From: an uncultured Clostridia bacterium
Lineage (GTDB): Bacteria; Bacillota; Clostridia; TANB77; CAG-508
DNA: 31,838 nucleotides
Reading direction: 5' to 3'
NCBI GenBank assembly: GCA_948664205.1
Contig: CAPNDH010000010.1
Location: 1,460-33,297 of the forward strand
This document shows positions 15,130 through 21,263 of the stretch, piece after piece. How positions within the stretch are numbered: the stretch's first letter is position 1; each line of letters opens with the position of its first letter. A program made the position numbers and the translations under genes. The notes beneath the pieces are model-generated. The model was not told the DNA's origin. It was given only the letters and a program-made list of their open reading frames with translations, and made no database searches.

Positions 15130-16154
15130 ATGCAAGTCACAATAGAAAATTTGGAAAAGGAATTAAAAGAAGGAAAATTAAATAGTATATACTTATTATA
15201 TGGGGAAGAAACCTTCCTTTTAGAATCATGCCTAAAAAAAATAAAAACTAACTTTGGAGAGTTAGTTTCAGGAATAAATTATATAAAAATAGATGCAAAC
15301 AATATAAACTCATTATTGTCAGACATAGAAACGCCAGCCTTTGGATATGAAAAAAAGCTAATAATAGTAAGAGATTCCCGGAATATTCAAAAAAGATGGA
15401 AGAAAGAAAACTCAGGTCAATAGCGAAATAGTAAACAAAATAAATACATATATCCAAGAAAATATTGAAATAATAAATGAAACATTAACAATAATATTTG
15501 TAGAACAAGAAATAGATAAAAATGAATTATATAAAACAATAGAAAAATTAGGAACAATATGCAATTTTGAAGAACTAAAACCACCTCAAATAATATCAAG
15601 AATAAAATGGATAGCAAAAGCATATAAAGTAGAACTAGATGACTATGTAGCAAAATACCTAATAGAATGCATACGGATGTAACATGCAAGACTTAATAAA
15701 TGAAGTAAGAAAGCAAATAGAATATGTAGGCGAAAGTGGAAAAATAACAAAAGAAACCATAGACATGCTATGTATAAAAAAAATAGAAAGTGTAATATTT
15801 GACTTAACAGATAACTTAGGAAAGAAAAATACAGCAAAAGCATTAGAAGTATTAAATAACCTAATATACAACAAAGAACCATTACAAAAAATACTAATAA
15901 CACTATATAATCATTTTAAAAAGTTATATATAATAAAGTTATGCGAAAAAAACAATAAAAATATAACCGAAAGCCTAAATTTAAAACCAAATCAAATATT
16001 TCTAATATCAAAATACAAAACACAAGCAAATTATTTTAAAGAAGAAGAATTAAGAAATATACTAGAAGAACTAATAAACTTAGACAGTAATTATAAAATA
16101 GGACAAATAGATTTAAATATAGGACTAGAATCAATACTATGCAGATACTGCTAA
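15130..16154 (+). CDS. holA: DNA polymerase III subunit delta (HolA), two +1 frame disruptions
   Basis: HolA opens the beta clamp within the clamp loader and is normally essential. The start ATG at 15130 leads into SIYLLYGEETFLLE and PAFGYEKKLIIVRDS. After TCC the next codon is CGG (C15379) and the frame soon reaches TAG. Skipping the C gives GGA ATA TTC (GIFKKDG) and opens the second segment. That runs to AKYLIECI, where ATA is again followed by CGG (C15674) and TAA comes two codons later. Skipping that C gives GGA TGT AAC, matching the conserved Gly-Asn segment before the EVRKQIEY helix. The frame is then open to 16154. The corrected length is 340 residues, normal for the family. Two independent CGG-A events in one essential gene argue against chance. 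Confidence 0.92.
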
Positions 16155-16171
16155 AAGATGAATAAAAAAGT

Positions 16172-16219
16172 AAAAAAATCCCACAATAATAAAAAGAGCA
16201 AAAAAGGAGGGATTTTTTT
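16172..16219 (+). promoter_or_regulatory. Hairpin covering the gpr ribosome site
   Basis: AAAAAAATCCC (16172-16182) is complementary to GGGATTTTTTT (16209-16219). The right arm contains the last bases of AGGAGG (16205-16210) and ends at the gpr ATG. Folding would hide the ribosome site. The T-run also makes it resemble a terminator for holA. It could therefore link termination and translation control of gpr, a gene needed only in spores. Confidence 0.5.
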
Positions 16220-17155
16220 ATGTACAATTTTAGAACAGACTTAGCAGATGAGAGAAGAGATTTGTATAAAAAAGCAAATAGAATAGAAAATGAAGTAGAG
16301 GGATTAGAAGCTGAAGAAGAACAAGTAACAGATAAAATAAAAGTAACAAGAGTAAAAATAACAAATGAACAAGGGGAACAAGCAATAGGTAAAAAACAAG
16401 GAAATTATATAACAATAGATATTCAAAAAATGAATATTATAACAGAAGAAGAAGCGGAGAAAGCCTCTGAAATCCTTGCAAATGAACTCAGAAAACTAGT
16501 AGAAAATAAAATACAAAGTAAAGAAGATGTATTGATAGTGGGCTTAGGAAATGAAGAAGTAACACCAGACGCATTAGGGCCAAATGTAGTAAAAGATATA
16601 GAAGTAACAAGACATATAATAAACTATTTGCCACAATATATAGATGAAAATGCAAGACCAGTAAGTGCGATAGCACCAGGAGTATTAGGAACAACAGGAA
16701 TAGAAACTTTAGAAGTAATAAAAGGTGTTGTAGATAATATAAAACCAAAATTACTAATAGTAATAGATGCATTAGCTTCAAGAAGTATGGAAAGAATAAG
16801 TAGCACAATACAATTATCAGACACAGGAATAGTGCCAGGGGCAGGAGTAGGAAACACAAGAAAAGAGCTAACCCAAAATACACTAGGCATACCAGTAATA
16901 GCAATAGGAATACCAACAGTAGTAGAAACAGCAGTAGTAGTAAATGATGCACTAGATTTATTCATAGAAAAATTACAACAAGAGGCAAAATCAAATGACT
17001 ATTTAAACCAGCTAAAAGAAGAAGATAATTACGAACAAATAAAAGAAGCCCTATTACCAAAAGACTTTAATTTTATAGTTACACCAAAAGAAATCGATGA
17101 GTTAATATTAAACATGAGTGAAGTAGTAGCTAGAGGGATAAATATGAGTATGTAG
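16220..17155 (+). CDS. gpr: Spore germination protease GPR
   Basis: GPR (peptidase family A25) degrades the small acid-soluble proteins of the spore at germination. It is made as a zymogen in the forespore. The product has 311 residues, shorter than the Bacillus enzyme of about 370. Motifs are RTDLADERRDLY near the N-terminus, DVLIVGLGNEEVTPDALGP, APGVLGTTGIET and IDALASRSMERI, all typical. The propeptide portion looks short. The ribosome site AGGAGG lies in a hairpin. A bidirectional terminator follows. No CGG codon is present. Confidence 0.95.
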   Translation: MYNFRTDLADERRDLYKKANRIENEVEGLEAEEEQVTDKIKVTRVKITNEQGEQAIGKKQGNYITIDIQKMNIITEEEAEKASEILANELRKLVENKIQSKEDVLIVGLGNEEVTPDALGPNVVKDIEVTRHIINYLPQYIDENARPVSAIAPGVLGTTGIETLEVIKGVVDNIKPKLLIVIDALASRSMERISSTIQLSDTGIVPGAGVGNTRKELTQNTLGIPVIAIGIPTVVETAVVVNDALDLFIEKLQQEAKSNDYLNQLKEEDNYEQIKEALLPKDFNFIVTPKEIDELILNMSEVVARGINMSM

Positions 17156-17158
17156 ATG

Positions 17159-17199
17159 AAAATATCACAACACATAATTATATGTATTGTGATATTTTT
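17159..17199. terminator. Bidirectional terminator between gpr and the 17221 gene
   Basis: AAAATATCACAA pairs with TTGTGATATTTT around a 16-nt loop, with A- and T-runs on the two sides. It can serve gpr on the plus strand and the 17221 gene on the minus strand. Confidence 0.75.
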
Positions 17200-17220
17200 A
17201 TAATTCTAAATCCACTATTC

Positions 17221-17547
17221 TCAAAATTCTAACTCTTTCATTTTTTCTTTTTGCAATTCTCTACAAAAATCTTTCATAGGTCCTTCAGAAAGAGCATTAT
17301 AAATATTCTTTAATTCTTTAAGATCATGCTTAACTATAAAACGAATTGCAGAACGGCAGGTATTGTCAAAATGTAGACACGATTTTGTTGCTGTACCATG
17401 ACCAGTTGCAGATTGAGAAAATATTTCAACAATTTCACCGTCTGTAATAGTTAAACTTTCAAAATGGTATGCATCACGAGTTTCAAATTTGTAAGATGTT
17501 ACTGGTACTTCTACTTCTACTTTCCGTGTTTCGTTGATTACTTCCAT
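17221..17547 (-). CDS. Hypothetical protein, paralogue of the 19877 gene
   Basis: The product has 108 residues and belongs to no family I know. It is a paralogue of the product at 19877-20194. The last 41 residues are identical at 28 positions (IRFIV, ELKNIY, ALSEGPMK, FCR), while the N-terminal part has a YKFE-type strand and a conserved GEI. The N-terminus looks beta-rich and the C-terminus helical. The ribosome site is AGGAGG. Codon 8 (plus 17524-17526) is CGG followed by A and is read in frame; the +1 frame would stop two codons later. Its promoter, with a TTATGTAAAA spacer, lies inside the end of the traX-like gene. It is placed tail-to-tail with gpr. Confidence 0.7.
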   Translation of the reverse strand: MEVINETRKVEVEVPVTSYKFETRDAYHFESLTITDGEIVEIFSQSATGHGTATKSCLHFDNTCRSAIRFIVKHDLKELKNIYNALSEGPMKDFCRELQKEKMKELEF

Positions 17548-17578
17548 TATATTTCCTCCTTATTAATTAATGTGAAGG

Positions 17579-17600
17579 CTACCTTGTTATTTACAAGGTA
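17579..17600 (-). promoter_or_regulatory. Leader hairpin of the 17221 gene
   Basis: TACCTTG and CAAGGTA form a stem with a 7-nt loop, TTATTTA, in the untranslated leader between promoter and ribosome site. A similar hairpin (CTTGC/GCAAG with loop TATTT) lies at 23728-23742 before the 23347 gene. Confidence 0.5.
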
Positions 17601-17621
17601 ATATTAATAGTATCAGTTAAT

Positions 17622-17650
17622 AATATATCACATTTTACATAATTTGTAAA
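17622..17650 (-). promoter_or_regulatory. Promoter of the 17221 gene with TTATGTAAAA spacer
   Basis: On the minus strand TTTACA and TATATT are 17 bp apart, and the spacer is AATTATGTAAAATGTGA. The -35 lies inside the end of the upstream gene. Confidence 0.7.
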
Positions 17651-18333
17651 GCAAAATGTGCCTGTAGAAAATAAAGAATTAACAAATGCATAGGGTAAAA
17701 TGCATAAAATAAATATTTTACTTTAGGTCCTTTCTTTCCATTATACATACAAATAGGTATTAAAGAAATACATGTAAATAGCATATAACCTATATAATAA
17801 ATGTACAAACTAGGATAACTAATTATACTAGGCAAATACTTTAATACAGTTATAAAAATAAATGCTAAACACATAAGAAACTTTTTATTAGGCCAGAATT
17901 TATTAAATATATAAAATAGAAATATAACAGCTATACCATAAGCACCATAATCTACTTGTATAAAATGTCCAATAGCACAAATTAATATAGCAAATAAAAC
18001 ACCTAAATATTTATTCTTAATTTTATCAAATCCATATAAACAAATAACACCTAAAAATAGTGTAAAAAATATATTCAAATAATAGCTATCATAAAAAGTT
18101 GATAAAAATAGCATAAAGGGAATTTGCGAAATAAATGCAAAAATAAATAATCGTAAAGCATATTTTCTTACATTGTGTGTATGAATATATCCTTGCACAA
18201 CTTGAAATGCAAATATAGGGAACGCAATTCTTCCAATAAGGTTCAAATAAGAAAAATGTCCTATAAAAGCGTCGCCAGTGTGGTCGCAAAGCATAGTAAC
18301 TATTCCTATTATTTTTAATAAAAAACTTGTCAT
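17635..18333 (-). CDS. TraX family membrane protein
   Basis: TraX proteins were named for F-pilin acetylation, but chromosomal members in Firmicutes have no proven role. The product has 232 residues with seven or eight hydrophobic segments. Family hallmarks are the start LKIIGIVTMLCDHTG, a downstream NLIGRIAFPIFAFQV and the YAFYPMHLLILY segment near the end. A GGTGA ribosome site precedes the ATG at 18333, and a weak TTTAAT/TAATAT promoter candidate is visible upstream. No CGG codon is present, so it belongs to the core style of genes. It may transfer acyl groups to surface polymers, which is inferred from the family only. Confidence 0.85.
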   Translation of the reverse strand: MTSFLLKIIGIVTMLCDHTGDAFIGHFSYLNLIGRIAFPIFAFQVVQGYIHTHNVRKYALRLFIFAFISQIPFMLFLSTFYDSYYLNIFFTLFLGVICLYGFDKIKNKYLGVLFAILICAIGHFIQVDYGAYGIAVIFLFYIFNKFWPNKKFLMCLAFIFITVLKYLPSIISYPSLYIYYIGYMLFTCISLIPICMYNGKKGPKVKYLFYAFYPMHLLILYFLQAHFALQIM

Positions 18334-18461
18334 ATTATCACCATAAATATTATATTACAATTCATAGTATTACTATTAAAATCTGCTCCCAGTAAGTAAT
18401 ATAGAAACCATAAATTGTAACAATATTATCTTACAAAAGGAATAAAAAAGCAATAAAATAG

Positions 18462-18490
18462 TTGCATAAAATATTTTATTGATATAAAAT
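18462..18490 (+). promoter_or_regulatory. Promoter of pgi
   Basis: TTGCAT (18462-18467) and TAAAAT (18485-18490) are 17 bp apart. The spacer contains the palindrome ATAAAATATTTTAT, which could be an operator or simply AT-rich DNA. The pgi ATG lies about 30 nt after the -10. Confidence 0.55.
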
Positions 18491-18520
18491 ATAATCTATA
18501 AAATACTAAGGAGGAAAATT

Positions 18521-19834
18521 ATGCCAAATATTAAGTTAGATATAGAAAATTCAGGTATAGATTTGAAGAAAATTATGGAATATTCTAAAAAAGTAGAAGA
18601 AATCCATGAAGAATTACATGATAAAAAAGACAATGAAAGTGAGTTTTTAGGTTGGCTTAACTTACCTACAAATTATGATAAAAAAGAATTTAGCAAAATA
18701 AAAAAATGTGCTAAAAAGATTGCAAGTGATTCTGAAATATTACTAGTAATAGGAATAGGTGGCTCGTATTTAGGTGCTAGAGCTGTAATAGAAAGCCTAT
18801 CACATACATTTTATAATTATTTAGACAGCAAACAAAGAAAATACCCACAAATACTATATGTTGGAAATAATATGAGTGGAACATATTTAGAAGAATTAAT
18901 AGAATTAATAGGAGATAAAAGCTTATCAATAAATGTAATTTCAAAATCTGGAACAACAACAGAGCCAGCAATTGCATTTAGAATATTTAGAGAATTTCTA
19001 GAAAATAAATATGGAGTAGAAGAAGCAAGAAAAAGAATATACGTAACTACAGATAAAGAAAAAGGAGCTCTAAAAAAATTAGCAGAAGAAGAAAATTACG
19101 AAACCTTTGTTATTAAGAATAATGTGGGAGGAAGATATTCAGTATTAACAGCTGTAGGTTTATTACCAATAGCAGTAGCAGGGATAGATATAGATAAACT
19201 AATGCAAGGAGCAAAATTTGCAGAAGAAAAGTATTCAGAAAAAAGTTTAAAATATAATGATTGCTATAAATATGCGGTAGTAAGAAATATTTTATATAAA
19301 GAAGAAAAAAATATAGAAATATTAGCAACATATGAACCAAAAATGCATTATATTATAGAATGGTGGAAACAACTTTATGCAGAAAGTGAAGGGAAAGACA
19401 AAAAAGGAATTTTCCCAGCAGGAGCAGAATTTACAACAGACTTACATTCTATAGGTCAATATATACAAGAAGGTAGAAGAAATTTATTTGAAACAGTATT
19501 AAATATAGAAAAAACAAAATCTGAAATAACTATAAACTTAGATGAAGATAATTTAGATGGCTTAAACTATATTACAGGAAAAACTCTAGACTACGTAAAT
19601 AAAAAGGCAATGGAAGGAACCATTAAGGCACATGTAGAAGGTGGAGTACCAAATATAGTAATAAATATAGAAAAATTAAATGAAGAAGCCATAGGGCATT
19701 TAATATATTTCTTTGAATTGGCATGTGCTATGTCAGGAAAGCTATTAGGAATAAACCCATTTGATCAACCGGGAGTAGAAAAATATAAAACTAATATGTT
19801 TAAACTATTAGGAAAACCGGGATACGAAGAGTAA
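18521..19834 (+). CDS. pgi: Glucose-6-phosphate isomerase
   Basis: The enzyme interconverts glucose 6-phosphate and fructose 6-phosphate in glycolysis. The product has 437 residues, the short form typical of Firmicutes. Motifs are GIGGSYLGARA (78-88), ISKSGTTTEPAIAF, GGRYSVLTAVGLLPIA, and FDQPGVEKYK near the C-terminus with the catalytic lysine region. AAGGAGG precedes the ATG. GTA ATA GGA ATA occurs here undisturbed; the same 12 bases carry an extra C in murB, so the local sequence alone does not cause the insertion. A terminator follows. Confidence 0.97.
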   Translation: MPNIKLDIENSGIDLKKIMEYSKKVEEIHEELHDKKDNESEFLGWLNLPTNYDKKEFSKIKKCAKKIASDSEILLVIGIGGSYLGARAVIESLSHTFYNYLDSKQRKYPQILYVGNNMSGTYLEELIELIGDKSLSINVISKSGTTTEPAIAFRIFREFLENKYGVEEARKRIYVTTDKEKGALKKLAEEENYETFVIKNNVGGRYSVLTAVGLLPIAVAGIDIDKLMQGAKFAEEKYSEKSLKYNDCYKYAVVRNILYKEEKNIEILATYEPKMHYIIEWWKQLYAESEGKDKKGIFPAGAEFTTDLHSIGQYIQEGRRNLFETVLNIEKTKSEITINLDEDNLDGLNYITGKTLDYVNKKAMEGTIKAHVEGGVPNIVINIEKLNEEAIGHLIYFFELACAMSGKLLGINPFDQPGVEKYKTNMFKLLGKPGYEE

Positions 19835-19875
19835 AAAAATAGAAGATGAATATAAATTCATCTTCTAATTTTTTT
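19833..19875. terminator. Bidirectional terminator between pgi and the 19877 gene
   Basis: AGAAGATGAAT (19841-19851) pairs with ATTCATCTTCT (19856-19866), with a run of A on the left and of T on the right. It can stop pgi on the plus strand and the 19877 gene on the minus strand. Confidence 0.85.
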
Positions 19876-19876
19876 A

Positions 19877-20194
19877 CTAAAACTGCAATTCGGCGACCTT
19901 TTCTGCCAGTATCTTTCTACAAAAAGCTTTCATTGGACCTTCAGAAAGGGCATGATAAATATTTTTGAGCTCGGTCGGTTTATGGTCAACAATGAAACGA
20001 ATGGCATCATAGCAACTTTCAGCAAAATCGGGATCTCCCTTCTTTTTCTCATAAAATCCGCGTGCTGCCCAATTACTTACTTCATCAATTTCACCATTGA
20101 CAACAGTTATACTATAATGATAATCATCGCCATTGTCAGCCTCAAACTTGTAAGCAGGTACTTCTACTGTCCGTAATACTTTCATTTCTTCCAT
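19877..20194 (-). CDS. Hypothetical protein, paralogue of the 17221 gene
   Basis: The product has 105 residues, of unknown family. The C-terminal 41 residues share 28 identities with the 17221 product. It is clearly richer in G+C than pgi and the other core genes. Codon 8 (plus 20171-20173) is CGG followed by A in frame, the same codon number as in its paralogue; the +1 frame would stop two codons later. It has a good AGGAGG site and its own promoter with TTATGTAAAA in the spacer. It is placed tail-to-tail with pgi, mirroring the paralogue and gpr. The function is unknown; the pattern suggests a mobile or stress-linked small gene family. Confidence 0.7.
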   Translation of the reverse strand: MEEMKVLRTVEVPAYKFEADNGDDYHYSITVVNGEIDEVSNWAARGFYEKKKGDPDFAESCYDAIRFIVDHKPTELKNIYHALSEGPMKAFCRKILAEKVAELQF

Positions 20195-20263
20195 ACTAGA
20201 TCCTCCTTGTTAATTAACTAAAAGTATAGTTTATGGTAATTAAAACTGTTACAACTAATATTA

Positions 20264-20292
20264 ATTTTAACATATTTTACATAAAATCACAA
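20264..20292 (-). promoter_or_regulatory. Promoter of the 19877 gene with TTATGTAAAA spacer
   Basis: On the minus strand TTGTGA and TAAAAT are 17 bp apart, with spacer TTTTATGTAAAATATGT. The element stands at the same place relative to the -35 as in the 9064 and 17622 promoters. Confidence 0.7.
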
Positions 20293-20308
20293 TAAAAATA
20301 TAAAAAAT

Positions 20309-20352
20309 AACGAAAAAATCCAAGCTATCTGTGAGCTTGGATCTTTTCGTTT
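20309..20352 (-). terminator. Terminator of the Bax inhibitor-1-like gene
   Basis: On the minus strand AACGAAAAGATCCAAGCT pairs with AGCTTGGATTTTTTCGTT around a short loop, followed by ATTTTT. It separates the 20399 gene from the 19877 promoter. Confidence 0.8.
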
Positions 20353-20398
20353 CTGGATTCCTATTATAATAGTCATCCTTTTGTATGAAATTTAATAC

Positions 20399-21058
20399 TT
20401 AATCATTTTTGCTAAACTTACTACTAGAAGATAGCAGACGTATGAACAAATTGATAATATCCAAGTAAATGCCTACTACACTATCAATAGCGTTGTCTAG
20501 TGTATGAACTTTCTTCTGTGATTCTGCCCAGTCATAGCCAATATAACCACAGAATATAAGTGCAACTATGAAGTCCCATAAAGAGGGAGTAATGATACCA
20601 AGCAATAAAAAAATTACTTTTGCAATGATAACAACAGTCAAGCAAATAAAAAGAATTTTTCCAATTGACAAGAAGATATCAGGGAAAATACTTGACAAAA
20701 TAATCATAGTGATAGTAACAATTGTAGTTACTATCAACGCATTCATAATGGAAATTTGACTGTAGCCTGCTAGTGCAATACTGAGTATCACACCAACTGG
20801 CAAAACAACTAAATTGTAGCCAATAAAACTAATAAAAGGATTATGGCTAAATACACTCATTGCAATACCAGACAGACATACAATAAAATACCCAATTAAT
20901 ACCGCTGTAAAATTCCAGCTCATGAAAAGCTCTGTGCAGTATATACACATCAAGATGTTGATTACAAATCCCCAAAGCAGGGTTAATCCAATAGTAATGT
21001 TATAATTCCGCAGAGACATTTCCTTTAACTGGTTTGTTTTGTGATGATTTTCATACAT
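20399..21058 (-). CDS. Bax inhibitor-1 family membrane protein
   Basis: Members of this family (YccA/YbhL/YetJ) are seven-helix membrane proteins. Some leak calcium in a pH-dependent way, and others modulate the FtsH protease. The product has 219 residues with about seven hydrophobic segments. The conserved end, with the GYIGYDWAES segment followed by GIYLDIINLFIRLL, carries the aspartates of the proposed pore latch. An AGGAGGGC site stands before the ATG at 21058. Codon 17 (plus 21008-21010) is CGG followed by A, in frame. The promoter carries TTTATGTAAAATATA just after the -10. It is divergent from the aminotransferase-GNAT gene, whose promoter has a related element. Confidence 0.85.
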   Translation of the reverse strand: MYENHHKTNQLKEMSLRNYNITIGLTLLWGFVINILMCIYCTELFMSWNFTAVLIGYFIVCLSGIAMSVFSHNPFISFIGYNLVVLPVGVILSIALAGYSQISIMNALIVTTIVTITMIILSSIFPDIFLSIGKILFICLTVVIIAKVIFLLLGIITPSLWDFIVALIFCGYIGYDWAESQKKVHTLDNAIDSVVGIYLDIINLFIRLLSSSSKFSKND

Positions 21059-21124
21059 AAGTTTGCCCTCCTAAAAAAATTTTTTATACTACTGTTACTA
21101 CTACTGATGTAAAACGGAGTTGTA

Positions 21125-21171
21125 TATATTTTACATAAAGCTATTATATCAGAATTTAAATACAAATGCAA
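21125..21171 (-). promoter_or_regulatory. Promoter and TTATGTAAAA element of the Bax inhibitor-1-like gene
   Basis: On the minus strand TTGCAT (plus 21166-21171) and TATAAT (plus 21143-21148) are 17 bp apart. TTTATGTAAAATATA (plus 21125-21139) follows the -10 and covers the probable start point of transcription, a typical place for a repressor site. Confidence 0.7.
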
Positions 21172-21200
21172 TAGTATATAGAAAAAATAACTATATAGCA

Positions 21201-21242
21201 TTTACTTTCTAAAAAATTCATGTTATAATATTATGTATATTA
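21201..21242 (+). promoter_or_regulatory. Promoter and TTATGTA element of the aminotransferase-GNAT gene
   Basis: TTTACT (21201-21206) and TATAAT (21224-21229) are 17 bp apart. ATTATGTATATTAAC follows directly after the -10, the same layout as in the divergent promoter at 21125-21171, though the core is TTATGTAT rather than TTATGTAA. Confidence 0.6.
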
Positions 21243-21263
21243 ACAATAGGAGGTAAAATATAT

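Noticed and set aside
89..15674. Ordinary pseudogene decay as the explanation for the frame breaks
   Set aside because: All six breaks are +1, all are at CGG-A, sequence is conserved on both sides, and two of the genes are normally essential.
89..15674. CGG reassigned to another amino acid
   Set aside because: Reassignment would keep the frame. Here the frame changes by one base, and in-frame CGG fits Arg in the second gene class.
89..15674. Transcriptional slippage on homopolymers at the break sites
   Set aside because: Only the spoVAD and holA-1 sites have short C-runs; ATA CGG A and CTT CGG A have none.
16488..16952. Long minus-strand open frame antisense to gpr (also 8009-8422, 16624-16965, 5044-5373 and similar)
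   Set aside because: These are leucine-, phenylalanine- or serine-rich mirror translations of AT-rich genes on the other strand, without ribosome sites or family features.
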